This document shows, piece by piece, positions 9,356-18,953 of a stretch of 64,000 bases of DNA. The stretch lies in the NCBI RefSeq assembly GCF_000426485.1, contig NZ_AUFL01000005.1, positions 291,932-355,931 on the forward strand, read 5' to 3'. Position numbers and translations under genes: made by a program. Below the pieces are notes generated by a model. The model worked only from the letters and a program-made list of their open reading frames with translations, was not told where the DNA came from and searched no databases. The stretch is from Indolivaga capnocytophagoides DSM 22835. Lineage in GTDB: Bacteria; Bacteroidota; Bacteroidia; Bacteroidales; Dysgonomonadaceae. The stretch's first letter is position 1; every line of letters starts with the position of its first letter.

Positions 9356-10654
9356 ATGAACTACCAGGAAACCGTACAATATCTGTACAACCAATTGCCT
9401 GTTTACCAAAACATAGGAGGCAGCGCATACAAAGAAGGGCTGGACAACAGCCTTGCATTAGATAAATATTTCGACCACCCACATAGCCGATATAAAACCA
9501 TACACGTAGCCGGTACTAACGGAAAGGGTTCCACGTCTCACTTATTAGCAGCAATATTGCAGCAGTCGGGTTATAAAGTCGGCTTGTACACGTCTCCTCA
9601 TCTGGTCGATTTCAGAGAACGGATCAGAGTAAACGGTCAAAAAATATCGGAACAATATGTTATTGATTTCGTAGCAAAACATAAGGATAGTTACGAGAGC
9701 ATCCATCCTTCATTTTTCGAACTGACAATGATGATGGCTTTTTGCTATTTTGCCAATCAGGAGATAGATATAGCAGTTATCGAAGTAGGGTTAGGAGGAA
9801 GGCTGGACAGCACGAATATTATTACGCCAATAGTATCTGTTATCACTAACATTAGTCTCGACCATACCCAGTTTCTGGGTGATACGTTACCTAAAATAGC
9901 ATATGAAAAAGCAGGAATCATAAAGCCTCACATACCGGTAGTGATAGGTGAAGCGGAAGGCGAAGTTCGGAAAGTATTTCAGGATAAGGCAGACTCGGAA
10001 GATGCACCTATTATCTTTGCCGAAGACCAGCATCTTATTCATGCTGCAGATAAGCTAGACAACGGCTCGTGGCTATTTCAAACAGATGCTTTCCCTAATC
10101 TGAAAGGAGAACTGGGAGGATTACCCCAGATAAAGAATGCGGCAACGGTTTTGTGTACCGTAGATGTTCTCCGCAAGCAAGGTATACACACAACCATACA
10201 GTCCGTATACTCCGGATTCGGCATGGTAAACGAACTCACCGGACTGATGGGTAGATGGCAGATCGTAAAACAAGCAAACCCGAAAATTATCTGTGATACC
10301 GGACACAACGTCGGAGGCATTAAATATGTGGCTGAACAACTTTCATCAGAACCCTCTGATCATCTGAGAATAGTCATCGGTATGGTAAGCGACAAAGACA
10401 TCAGCCATGTTCTCGACCTTCTGCCCAAATCTGCTATCTATTATTTTACAAGAGCTAATATTGCGCGTGCCATGGGAGAAACGGAATTAGCGAAACTAGG
10501 CGAAAATCACGGACTGTCGGGTAAAACTTTTCATTCTGTCAAAGAAGCTGTAGAAACTGCTATTGCAGATTCTTCAGAAAAAGATGTCCTATTTATCGGC
10601 GGCAGTAATTTTGTTGTAGCAGAGGCTCTTGAAGTATTATCGACTCAATTTTAA
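9356..10654 (+). CDS. folC: bifunctional folylpolyglutamate synthase/dihydrofolate synthase
   Basis: The chosen ATG at 9356 gives 432 residues; an earlier in-frame ATG lies inside cls and adds 14 unlikely residues. The Mur-ligase fold is clear: the P-loop HVAGTNGKGSTSH, a conserved VIEVGLGGRLDSTN segment and NISLDHTQFLG. FolC adds glutamates to folates and makes dihydrofolate from dihydropteroate. With only one base between cls and this start, the two genes are probably translated from one message. Confidence 0.95.
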   Translation: MNYQETVQYLYNQLPVYQNIGGSAYKEGLDNSLALDKYFDHPHSRYKTIHVAGTNGKGSTSHLLAAILQQSGYKVGLYTSPHLVDFRERIRVNGQKISEQYVIDFVAKHKDSYESIHPSFFELTMMMAFCYFANQEIDIAVIEVGLGGRLDSTNIITPIVSVITNISLDHTQFLGDTLPKIAYEKAGIIKPHIPVVIGEAEGEVRKVFQDKADSEDAPIIFAEDQHLIHAADKLDNGSWLFQTDAFPNLKGELGGLPQIKNAATVLCTVDVLRKQGIHTTIQSVYSGFGMVNELTGLMGRWQIVKQANPKIICDTGHNVGGIKYVAEQLSSEPSDHLRIVIGMVSDKDISHVLDLLPKSAIYYFTRANIARAMGETELAKLGENHGLSGKTFHSVKEAVETAIADSSEKDVLFIGGSNFVVAEALEVLSTQF

Positions 10655-10672
10655 TGTTAACTGTTTCGTAAC
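10654..10672. promoter_or_regulatory. candidate Pho box upstream of the porin
   Basis: GTTAACTGTTTCGTAAC contains two TAAC cores 11 bases apart, the helical period seen in PhoB sites of other bacteria. It lies 66 bases before the first gene of the phosphate operon. This is a pattern-based guess. Confidence 0.3.
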
Positions 10673-10737
10673 ACCAAAGTAGCTTAAAAGAGATTATATT
10701 ATTGTTTCTTTGCAATAAATCAAATATTATTGAATAA

Positions 10738-11772
10738 ATGCGAAGACTTAATTTATTTCTGGTTGCTGTAATGCTGCTGGCATTCGCAACTCAAAGTTTT
10801 TCACAAGAAAAAGACACCACTACTTTTAAACCATCAGGGCGTATTATAGCCCGCAGTTTCTTTGATTACAGCAAAGGATTCGGTTCGGTCAATAACGAAT
10901 CAGGATTCGATATCACCCGTGCATTTCTAGGATACAGTTATCAGATCACCCCTACCCTTCAGGCTCAGGTTATAATAGATGGAGCATCAGGAAAAAACGA
11001 TAAAGGAAGTTACGAAGTTTATCTTCGCAATGCGTTTATCCGTTGGCAAGACAGAGGCTTCGATATCAGTGTAGGGGAAATAGGTCTCCTTCAATTCAGC
11101 ATGCAGGAAAGCTACTGGAAACACCGGTATGTTCTGAAATCATTTCAAGACCTGAATAAAATGGCTCCCAGTGTCGATCTGGGTGTAACTGCACAATACA
11201 AATTCAACGACTTTCTCTCCGCCGATATCAGCCTGACAAATGGCGAAGGTTACAAGAAAATAGAACAAAACAATAGTACCCGATATGCGGCAGGCCTAAG
11301 CATAAAACCCCTCAAAAATACGATATTCCGGATATATGCAGACATCTATAATGACGGAGAAGATATGCGAGACGCATTACCCTCGAATGTTACAGAAGGC
11401 AAGTATTCTGATCAGAAATCAATAGCTCTTTTCGCAGGATACCAAAATTCTGTTATTTCGGCAGGAGCAGAGTACAACAGGGTCTTCAACAAAGGCTTTA
11501 TACAAGACAAGGACTATTACGGATACTCGCTGTACGCATCCGGAAAGATTGCCGACAAGTGGAGATTATACGGACGTTACGATCTTATGGACTCAAAGAC
11601 TCCTGAGAACTTCACATCGCCATGGAACAGTCTAGACGGGCAATTAATGATTATCGGAGTTGAATACCAACCGGTAAAACAACTGAAAATTTCGCCGAAT
11701 TTCCGAAACATCAATCCCGATAGGAACAAGTCGGAACAATATCTATTTGTAAGCGTGGAATTTAATTTATAA
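10738..11772 (+). CDS. Porin_O_P family outer membrane porin (phosphate-selective type)
   Basis: This 344-residue protein has a signal peptide ending near residue 22 (TQSFSQE) and alternating beta strands. It has the family patterns GRIIARSFFDYSKGF, FIRWQDRGFDISVGEIGLLQFS and a C-terminal strand ending in Phe-Asn-Leu. Porin_O_P proteins include the phosphate and polyphosphate porins OprP and OprO. Placement directly ahead of pstS makes phosphate uptake across the outer membrane likely. It appears to head the pho operon. Confidence 0.88.
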   Translation: MRRLNLFLVAVMLLAFATQSFSQEKDTTTFKPSGRIIARSFFDYSKGFGSVNNESGFDITRAFLGYSYQITPTLQAQVIIDGASGKNDKGSYEVYLRNAFIRWQDRGFDISVGEIGLLQFSMQESYWKHRYVLKSFQDLNKMAPSVDLGVTAQYKFNDFLSADISLTNGEGYKKIEQNNSTRYAAGLSIKPLKNTIFRIYADIYNDGEDMRDALPSNVTEGKYSDQKSIALFAGYQNSVISAGAEYNRVFNKGFIQDKDYYGYSLYASGKIADKWRLYGRYDLMDSKTPENFTSPWNSLDGQLMIIGVEYQPVKQLKISPNFRNINPDRNKSEQYLFVSVEFNL

Positions 11773-11933
11773 GAACTATTCTTAACAGAAACGTAACTAA
11801 ATCGTCGTTAACTTGTTATATTTCTACAATAACATTGCATCAGAAAAAAGCATGAGACTTTTTTATTACTCTGATTACATAAAACAGACAAAATAGATCA
11901 TTAAATATTGTTATCAAGTTAGAAACAAAAATT

Positions 11934-12965
11934 ATGAAAAACTTATTATTTATAGCAATAGCAGCAGTAATAGCTCTTACAAGCTGTAATTCGTCTCCAA
12001 AACTTTCAGGAGCCGGAGCAACTTTCCCTGCACCGTATTACAATCTGGTGTTCAAAAAGTTTACCGAAACATCGGGTAGCAATGTTACTTACGGAGCTGT
12101 AGGCAGCGGAGGTGGAATAAGAAGCCTTAAAGACAAGACAGTTGATTTCGGAGCAACAGATGTATTCTTATCCGACAAAGAATTGCAGGAAATGGGGTCA
12201 GATGTATTGCATATCCCTACAGCATTGGGTGCAGTAGTTGTATCTTATAACTTGCCCGAGATTAAAGATCTGAAACTTAACTCAGCTCTTATCTCTAAAA
12301 TATACAGAGGCGAGATCACAAACTGGAACGATGAACAAATCAAAGCTCTGAATCCGGGACTGAACTTACCTAATCAGGCTATCACTCCCGTTTACCGTTC
12401 GGATGGCAGCGGCACAACATCGGTATTCTCTGAATACATGTCTAAAACTGATTCTCTATGGAATAAAGATCTGGGCACAGGAAAATCGATCAAATTTAAA
12501 TTTGGTGTTGCAGCAAAAGGTAATCCCGGCGTTGCAGGCATCGTTAAAGAAACAGTAGGCTCTATCGGCTACATCGGTTCTGAATATGCTTTAGCACTGA
12601 ATATACCTTCTGCACTATTGCAAAACAGTTCAGGTAACTTTGTTGCGGCAAACGACAAGAGTATATCGGCTTCTGCAGAAACTGAAATTCCTGATGACAC
12701 CCGTCTGATCATAACAAACTCAAACAATCCCGAAGCTTATCCGATCAGCACATTTACATGGATCATCGTGTATAAAGAGCAAAACTATAACAAACGTACT
12801 GTAGAACAAGCTAAAACACTAGCATCACTACTTCAATTCATTATCAGCAAAGATGGTCAGGATCTGGCAATAAAAACACATTATGCCCCGCTATCTGCTA
12901 AAGCTGTAGAAAAAACAGACGCGATAATCAAGTCAATGACTTTTGACGGACAACCCATTAAATAA
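11934..12965 (+). CDS. pstS: phosphate ABC transporter substrate-binding lipoprotein
   Basis: This 343-residue protein starts with a lipoprotein signal peptide with lipobox LTSC (Cys18). Phosphate-binding motifs include SGAGATFPAPYY, GSGGGIRSL, DFGATD and YRSDGSGTTSVF. It captures phosphate in the periplasm for PstCA. It follows the porin after 161 bases and is directly followed by pstC. A short A-run/T-run hairpin near 11842-11870 in the gap could dampen read-through. Confidence 0.96.
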   Translation: MKNLLFIAIAAVIALTSCNSSPKLSGAGATFPAPYYNLVFKKFTETSGSNVTYGAVGSGGGIRSLKDKTVDFGATDVFLSDKELQEMGSDVLHIPTALGAVVVSYNLPEIKDLKLNSALISKIYRGEITNWNDEQIKALNPGLNLPNQAITPVYRSDGSGTTSVFSEYMSKTDSLWNKDLGTGKSIKFKFGVAAKGNPGVAGIVKETVGSIGYIGSEYALALNIPSALLQNSSGNFVAANDKSISASAETEIPDDTRLIITNSNNPEAYPISTFTWIIVYKEQNYNKRTVEQAKTLASLLQFIISKDGQDLAIKTHYAPLSAKAVEKTDAIIKSMTFDGQPIK

Positions 12966-12988
12966 GTTTGTCAAGCAAAATTGTTGAA

Positions 12989-13837
12989 ATGAAAGACAAA
13001 ATATTTAAAGCCATACTATTTACAGCATCCAGCCTGATACTCTTGTTGACGGCGGGTGTTGTTTATGCTTTGGTTTCACAAAGTATCAATACATTCTCGG
13101 CATTTGGGTTCTTTAACTTTATAACCTCTACCCATTGGGATTCGGTTAATAATGATTTCGGAGCATTGCCTTTCATTACAGGAACTCTCATAACGTCACT
13201 TCTTGCATTGTTCTTTTGTATACCTTTTTCTCTGTCCATCGCATTGTTCAACGGCGAATATTTCAAAGGCAGCAGGGTTGCATCAGTTGTTAGTGCCATT
13301 GTAGATCTACTTGCCGGAATACCATCTATCGTATACGGATTGTGGGGATTTTATGTACTACGTCCTATTATGATAGATATGGGAGTCAGTGCACAGGGAT
13401 TCGGTGTATTATTGGCATCAATAATACTGGCGATAATGATAATCCCTTACGCTTCATCATTAAGTACGGAGTTTATATCGATGGTTCCGAATGAATTAAA
13501 AGAGGCTGCTTATAGCCTGGGAGCAACCAAGCTCGAAGTAATCCGCACTGTTAATATTCCGGTATCCATTTCGGGAATTACGGCAGCTTATGTTCTTGCA
13601 TTAGGACGTGCACTGGGTGAGACAATGGCGGTAACGATGCTTATCGGTAATACAAACAATATACCAATGGCTCTGGGAGATACAGGCAACACTATGGCCA
13701 GTATCATTGCGAACCAATTCGGGGAGGCCGATGGGCTGAAACTTAGCTCTCTGATGGCTATCGGGTTATTACTGTTCTTAATCACAGCCAGTATAAACTT
13801 TGTAGCTAAGTATATCATGAAACTTGTAAACAAATGA
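12989..13837 (+). CDS. pstC: phosphate ABC transporter permease PstC
   Basis: From the preferred ATG at 12989 the protein has 282 residues and about six membrane helices; a TTG at 12968 would add seven. The inner-membrane permease signature EAAYSLGATKLEVIRTVNIP, which contacts the PstB ATPase, is present near residue 180, along with RALGETMAVTMLIGN. It overlaps pstA by four bases (ATGA), showing translational coupling. Confidence 0.95.
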   Translation: MKDKIFKAILFTASSLILLLTAGVVYALVSQSINTFSAFGFFNFITSTHWDSVNNDFGALPFITGTLITSLLALFFCIPFSLSIALFNGEYFKGSRVASVVSAIVDLLAGIPSIVYGLWGFYVLRPIMIDMGVSAQGFGVLLASIILAIMIIPYASSLSTEFISMVPNELKEAAYSLGATKLEVIRTVNIPVSISGITAAYVLALGRALGETMAVTMLIGNTNNIPMALGDTGNTMASIIANQFGEADGLKLSSLMAIGLLLFLITASINFVAKYIMKLVNK

Positions 13838-14712
13838 AAAAGACAATCTTTTCATCATCAAAATACAGGCAATACAAAAGCAAGCTATTCTTTTACACAG
13901 TTTGCGGGCTGAGCGGTATTACTATGATACCTTTGTTCCTCATCATTTGGGAATTACTGAAAAGAGGATATAAACAATTCAACATCAGCTTATTTACGGA
14001 AGTATCCCCCACTTCGATGGATGCAATGCTTGCGAAGATAAGCAATGATCCTATTCCGGGCGGTATTCTTAACGGAATAACAGGCACACTGCTTATATTA
14101 GCTATTTCTATTATATTGGCTATACCTGTCGGAATCTGCACTGGCATATATCTAGCCGAAAATCCAAAAGGGACATTCAGTAAACTTATACGGAGTCTGT
14201 CTGACTTATTGCAGGGCATTCCGTCAATAGTAATCGGTATAATCGTTTATGCCTGGGTTGTAAAGCCGATGTACAGCTATTCGGCTCTGGCAGGAGGTAT
14301 TTCTCTCGCGATAATGATGCTTCCGATGATTATCCGCTCAACAGAAGAAAGCCTTAAGATGCTGCCTACATCATTAAAAGAAGCAGGACTTGCATTAGGC
14401 GGCTCATACAGTTCAGTTATTATCAGAATATTATTACCTTCGGCTTTCAGCGGATTATTTACAGGATCACTGCTTGCCATATCCCGTGTAATGGGAGAAA
14501 CAGCTCCCCTGTTGGTAACAGTATTGGGTGCTTCGGTTGTAAACTGGAACATAACCCAACCGACGAGTGCTATATCGCTGCTGATCTGGGAATTTTACAA
14601 CGATCCCAATCTGGCTCCGTTAGTCTGGACATCGTCACTATTATTGCTCTTCTTGGTTTTGAGCATCAATATATTAGCAAAACGCATTTCAAAAAGATGG
14701 AAAATACAGTAA
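13834..14712 (+). CDS. pstA: phosphate ABC transporter permease PstA
   Basis: This 292-residue membrane protein has the second permease signature, [21 protein letters not shown], and the [16 protein letters not shown] segment typical of PstA. It forms the channel with PstC. It overlaps pstC by four bases at its start and pstB by 16 bases at its end, consistent with a tight operon. Confidence 0.96.
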   Translation: MKKTIFSSSKYRQYKSKLFFYTVCGLSGITMIPLFLIIWELLKRGYKQFNISLFTEVSPTSMDAMLAKISNDPIPGGILNGITGTLLILAISIILAIPVGICTGIYLAENPKGTFSKLIRSLSDLLQGIPSIVIGIIVYAWVVKPMYSYSALAGGISLAIMMLPMIIRSTEESLKMLPTSLKEAGLALGGSYSSVIIRILLPSAFSGLFTGSLLAISRVMGETAPLLVTVLGASVVNWNITQPTSAISLLIWEFYNDPNLAPLVWTSSLLLLFLVLSINILAKRISKRWKIQ

Positions 14713-15482
14713 ATACGAATAACGACAAATATATCCTCGAACTGAAAAATGTATCAGTCTCTTATACGCCCGAAAAAAAAGCGGTAGAAGATGTCTGTGC
14801 CAATATCCGAGAAAATACCGTAACCGCTATCATGGGACCCTCAGGTTGCGGAAAGAGTACTTTGTTGCGGGCCATCAATCGGATGCATGACTTATATCCT
14901 GAAATCAAAACAACAGGGGAAATACTACTCAAAGGAGAAGATATTTTCAAAATGAACCCGATGAAAGTCCGCCGTCTGGCAGGAATGGTGTTTCAACGCC
15001 CCAATCCATTTCCGACGATGAGTATTTTCGACAATGTGCTGGCCGGTTATAAACTGAATAATATAAAGTTAAGCAAGTCTGAAAAAGACGAAGTTGTTGA
15101 AAACAGCTTGCGAAGTGTGGCTCTTTGGGACGAAGTAAAGGACTCAATCTCTAAGAAGGGTACTTTCTTATCGGGAGGTCAGCAACAAAGGCTTTGCATA
15201 GCACGTGCAATAGCACTGAAACCCGAAGTACTTCTGATGGATGAGCCCACATCAGCACTTGATCCAATCTCGACAAACCGTATCGAAGACCTGATTCTGG
15301 AACTGAAGGAGCATTATACAATTGTAATAGTAACTCACAATATGTCTCAGGCTGCTCGTATATCAGACAATTCGATGTTTATGTATCTTGGGCATTTGGT
15401 TGAATATGATACAACCAAACAGATGTTTACCAAGCCTAAGGATAAACGTACGGAGGATTATCTGACCGGGGTATTCGGATAA
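14697..15482 (+). CDS. pstB: phosphate ABC transporter ATP-binding protein
   Basis: This 261-residue ATPase has Walker [10 protein letters not shown], the Q-loop VFQRPNPFP typical of PstB, the ABC signature LSGGQQQR, Walker [13 protein letters not shown] and the switch His in VTHN. It powers phosphate import through PstCA. It overlaps the end of pstA. A 286-base gap holding a dispersed repeat separates it from phoU. Confidence 0.97.
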   Translation: MENTVNTNNDKYILELKNVSVSYTPEKKAVEDVCANIRENTVTAIMGPSGCGKSTLLRAINRMHDLYPEIKTTGEILLKGEDIFKMNPMKVRRLAGMVFQRPNPFPTMSIFDNVLAGYKLNNIKLSKSEKDEVVENSLRSVALWDEVKDSISKKGTFLSGGQQQRLCIARAIALKPEVLLMDEPTSALDPISTNRIEDLILELKEHYTIVIVTHNMSQAARISDNSMFMYLGHLVEYDTTKQMFTKPKDKRTEDYLTGVFG

Positions 15483-15583
15483 AAGAGATCTCTGAAAATT
15501 TATCTATACAAAAAGGTTCTGAAGAAATCAGATCATACAAAAACAGAGAAAAAGGAAACATACGAAAAAGTAATAATTTATAT

Positions 15584-15726
15584 GTAACTTTTGTTACCTT
15601 TTTGACAAAATGACCCAAAAACCCTAAAGGGGCTTTTCGAAGACAATGAAATCCCCTTCAGGGGACAGAGGGATAAAAAGAAACAACCTAGAAAAGACAA
15701 ATGCAGAGTTACTTTTGTAACCTTTT
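15584..15726. repeat. composite dispersed repeat between pstB and phoU
   Basis: GTAACTTTTGTTACCTTTTT (15584-15603) and GTTACTTTTGTAACCTTTT (15708-15726) are near-identical direct repeats. They flank a core with CCCTAAAGGGGC, CCCCTTCAGGGGAC and AGAGGGATAAAAAGAAACAA. The same layout, inverted, occurs at 29829-29970. Confidence 0.75.
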
Positions 15727-15768
15727 AGTATTAAAACACTGTAAAACAGACTCTAAAAAAAAGACGAT

Positions 15769-16449
15769 ATGACCACAAATATGAAGTCGAAACAACTCAA
15801 GGTATTGCTTAATGATTTTGAGCTGCTTTCGCAAACAGTATTACTGCAATTACAACTATCCGCCAAGTTGATGCTGGACAGAGGAATCGAGTCATTAGAA
15901 GAAGAAGCTGAATCCAATGAACTGATTATAGACCGTGTGGAAATTAAAATCAGGGAAGAGGTTGTATACTCTATATTTCAGTTTACACCAAAGGCAGCCG
16001 ATCTGAGACGTATTGTCACTTATCAGGATATCACCACCAACCTCGAACGTGTGGGAGATATGCTTCTCAATATTATACACTACTCAAGAGAAACAAACCT
16101 CAACCTTGCCGAATTTACAGAAGAACGAAAACAGCTAAGCAAGATGTTTCAGTATGTAGATGAGATGTTACGCAATGCGATTATCTCATTTACAAATGAA
16201 GATACAGCTCTTGCTTATGAAGTTATAAAAGAAGATGACAAAGTGGATAAACTTTTTCACGATGTAAGCCGTTCTACTCAGACATCATTTTCGGGAAGAA
16301 GCCTGACCGAAGACGAGGTGCGAAATATCATCAATATAAACTCTATTGCCCACAATCTCGAAAGAATCGGAGATAGTGCGACTAATATTTGCGAATCAAC
16401 CATTTACCTTACAGAAGGAAGGGATATAAGACATGGAAACAAAGACTAA
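15769..16449 (+). CDS. phoU: phosphate signalling regulator PhoU
   Basis: The 226-residue all-helical protein has the two PhoU repeats, each with the metal-binding pattern: TNLERVGDMLLNI and AHNLERIGDSATNICE. PhoU links the state of the Pst transporter to the histidine kinase and keeps the regulon off when phosphate is plentiful. Its end overlaps the response regulator start by 17 bases, so the two are translationally coupled. Confidence 0.96.
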   Translation: MTTNMKSKQLKVLLNDFELLSQTVLLQLQLSAKLMLDRGIESLEEEAESNELIIDRVEIKIREEVVYSIFQFTPKAADLRRIVTYQDITTNLERVGDMLLNIIHYSRETNLNLAEFTEERKQLSKMFQYVDEMLRNAIISFTNEDTALAYEVIKEDDKVDKLFHDVSRSTQTSFSGRSLTEDEVRNIININSIAHNLERIGDSATNICESTIYLTEGRDIRHGNKD

Positions 16450-17131
16450 AGAAATATCAATCCTCATAGTGGATGACGAAATAGATATCCGGGAAATACT
16501 CCAGTTTAATCTTGAAAACGAAGGATATCAGATCGATCTGGCAGATTCGGCAGAAGAAGCAATGAAGAAGCTTCGCCCCGATCATCAGCTTATCCTGCTT
16601 GATGTAATGATGGGGGGGGTATCAGGATTCAAAATGGCTGACCAATTGCGTAAAACAGGAAATGAAATTCCGATTATCTTTCTTACAGCCAGAGATACCG
16701 AAAATGATATGCTTACGGGTTTTTCCATCGGTGGAGACGATTATATAGCCAAGCCATTTTCGATTAAAGAAGTCATAGCACGTGTCAAATCGGTGTTGAA
16801 ACGCAGCGAACTAAAGCATATTGCCGCAGCCGAAGACGGACTATCATTCGGCAGTCTGAAAATAGATATGAAATTAAAAACCGTTACGATAGACGGACAG
16901 CTTATCGACCTTACAAAAACCGAATTCAACATATTGGTATTACTGGCTAAGAATACCGAAAAGACATTCTCTCGTTCTGAGATTCTATCAAAAGCATGGG
17001 ATGGAGACGGAGTTGTTCTCGACCGGACAGTAGATGTACATATAGCCCGGTTAAGAAAGAAAATAGGAAAATACGGCGAAAACATAGTAAACCGTACAGG
17101 GTACGGTTATAACTTCAATGCAAATATTTAA
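16433..17131 (+). CDS. phoB: OmpR/PhoB-family response regulator of the phosphate operon
   Basis: The 232-residue protein has a receiver domain (acidic pair near 13-14, phospho-acceptor Asp57 in LLDVMM, Lys near 107) and a C-terminal winged-helix DNA-binding domain (about 130-230, ending VNRTGYGYNF). Overlap with phoU and a kinase gene downstream identify it as the PhoB counterpart. A run of eight G's at about 16612-16619, right after the acceptor Asp, is unusual in this AT-rich DNA. A 13-bp palindrome starts at the last base of the stop codon. Confidence 0.93.
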   Translation: METKTKEISILIVDDEIDIREILQFNLENEGYQIDLADSAEEAMKKLRPDHQLILLDVMMGGVSGFKMADQLRKTGNEIPIIFLTARDTENDMLTGFSIGGDDYIAKPFSIKEVIARVKSVLKRSELKHIAAAEDGLSFGSLKIDMKLKTVTIDGQLIDLTKTEFNILVLLAKNTEKTFSRSEILSKAWDGDGVVLDRTVDVHIARLRKKIGKYGENIVNRTGYGYNFNANI

Positions 17132-17143
17132 GGTTATATACCT
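17131..17143. repeat. AGGT-N5-ACCT palindrome, copy after the response regulator
   Basis: AGGTTATATACCT begins at the last base of the stop codon, exactly as after pyrH at 5151. Confidence 0.7.
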
Positions 17144-17170
17144 ATTGATTATTTTAATAACAGTTACTTA

Positions 17171-18898
17171 ATGAAACTAACATATAAGCAAAGGCTGTTC
17201 GGATTTATATTTATCATATTTGCTGTATTCTCGGTATGTATTATCATATCCGAGCAACGGGAAGAACGCAAATATCGTACTGAGGCTCTCGAATCTCAGC
17301 TTGATGGCTATGTAGAAGTTATTCATCAATATATCGGGCAGAACCACCTTGTAGCGAACGATACGATTGCAATATCTCCGCTTATAAAGATACTGCCTTC
17401 TGATCTGCGCGTAACTCTTATAGATGCCGAAGGCAAAGTCTTTTATGAAAAAGACACTCACGATCTGAAAAGCCTGAACAACCACCTCGACAGGCCAGAG
17501 ATAATGAAAGCTCTTTATCAGGATTATGGATCAAATATCCGCATGTCTGCATCGCTAAATCACGAATACCTTTATTATGCGAAGTTCTTCAACAATTATT
17601 TTATCCGTGTTGCCTTGCCATATGACGTACAGGTGCAAAACATCCTGAAACCTGATAACTTCTTTATATATATAGTTCTGACACTATTCGTTTTAGTATT
17701 TATTCTGTTAAACCTGGTTGCCGGCCGTTTCAACAAATCTATCAATAAACTGAGAAACATCATTTCCCGTTTAAGAAACGACCAACCTCTACCGGCAAAT
17801 ATCAACTTTCCGGATGACGAGTTAGGAGAAATGGGAAAAGAACTAGTGGATATTTTCAACTTCAGGGAAGAGAGTAAGCAGGCTGTTGAACTGGAAAGGG
17901 AAAAACTTATCCAGCATTTTCAGTATTCCGAAACAGGCTTATGTATCTTTACTCCTAAAAGAGAAAAAATATATGCTAATTCTCATTTTCTGCAAAATCT
18001 GAACCAGATAGTAGACAGACCGATATTCGATATCGACAATATATTTGAAGATAAGGCACTGCATCCTATCGAAGACTTTTTTGCAGCACGGCATACAGGA
18101 GAGAATCATTTTGCTTTTCAGATCGAAAGAAACGGCAAGACATTCAATCTGCAGGTAATCATATTCGATGACAAGAGTTTTGAAGTCACCATCCGTGACA
18201 TAACCAAAGTAGAGAAAAACCGCTTGTTAAAGCAGGAAATGACCAACAATATAGCTCACGAACTGCGTACTCCGGTAACAAGTTTACGGGGATTTCTTGA
18301 AACTCTTACAGATCAGAAACTACCAGCAGAGCGTCAGGAACAATTCATCCAACGGGCTTATCTTCAGTCTATACGTTTATCAAACCTGATTGATGACATC
18401 AGCCTGCTGAGCAAGATAGAAGAAGCATCCGATAAATTCATCATGGAGAAAATCAATCTGGTACAGGTTATAAACGAAGTCCGCATTGACCTCACAGACA
18501 GATTAAGCAATAACAACATAACGCTATTTATAGATGTAAAACCGTATATAACAATACACGGAAACGAAACCCTGTTGTATTCGATATTCCGCAATCTGAT
18601 GGATAACTCCATCAATTACGGAGGAAAAGACATTGAAATACATATCAAAGATTACATGCAGGATAACAAGTATGTATATCTTTCTTATTACGACACAGGA
18701 AAAAGTGTTGAAGAACAACATCTAGCCCGGCTTTTCGAACGTTTTTATCGTGTAAATGAAGGACGTACCCGCGAAACCGGAGGTTCGGGATTGGGTTTAT
18801 CCATCGTAAAAAATGCTGTTCTGCTGCATAAAGGAGAAATACATGCCCGCAAGTTCTCGAAAGGAGGATTGGAGTTCTTGTTCACATTGGCAAAGTAA
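17171..18898 (+). CDS. phoR: PhoR-type sensor histidine kinase
   Basis: The 575-residue kinase has a first membrane helix at about 7-27, a periplasmic domain, a second helix at about 164-185, a HAMP-like linker and a PAS-like region (about 245-350). These are followed by a HisKA domain with phospho-acceptor His363 (NIAHELRTPVTS) and an HATPase domain with N-box NLMDNSINYG and G-box GGSGLGLSIV. It should phosphorylate the adjacent response regulator when phosphate is scarce. It is the last gene of the operon; a GTTACTTTTATTACC repeat fragment lies just after its stop. Confidence 0.93.
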   Translation: MKLTYKQRLFGFIFIIFAVFSVCIIISEQREERKYRTEALESQLDGYVEVIHQYIGQNHLVANDTIAISPLIKILPSDLRVTLIDAEGKVFYEKDTHDLKSLNNHLDRPEIMKALYQDYGSNIRMSASLNHEYLYYAKFFNNYFIRVALPYDVQVQNILKPDNFFIYIVLTLFVLVFILLNLVAGRFNKSINKLRNIISRLRNDQPLPANINFPDDELGEMGKELVDIFNFREESKQAVELEREKLIQHFQYSETGLCIFTPKREKIYANSHFLQNLNQIVDRPIFDIDNIFEDKALHPIEDFFAARHTGENHFAFQIERNGKTFNLQVIIFDDKSFEVTIRDITKVEKNRLLKQEMTNNIAHELRTPVTSLRGFLETLTDQKLPAERQEQFIQRAYLQSIRLSNLIDDISLLSKIEEASDKFIMEKINLVQVINEVRIDLTDRLSNNNITLFIDVKPYITIHGNETLLYSIFRNLMDNSINYGGKDIEIHIKDYMQDNKYVYLSYYDTGKSVEEQHLARLFERFYRVNEGRTRETGGSGLGLSIVKNAVLLHKGEIHARKFSKGGLEFLFTLAK

Positions 18899-18906
18899 AA
18901 AAATCT

Positions 18907-18924
18907 GTTACTTTTATTACCTTT
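18907..18924. repeat. single copy of the GTTACTTTTnTnACC direct-repeat unit
   Basis: GTTACTTTTATTACCTTT after phoR matches the boundary repeats of the composite element at 15584-15726, but no core follows. Confidence 0.5.
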
Positions 18925-18953
18925 GTCACCTTTAACAATTGCATATATATAGA

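Noticed and set aside
15584..15726. CRISPR-like repeat and spacer
   Set aside because: There are only two boundary repeats with a long shared core between them, and the same core recurs at another locus, so this is a dispersed repeat and not an array.
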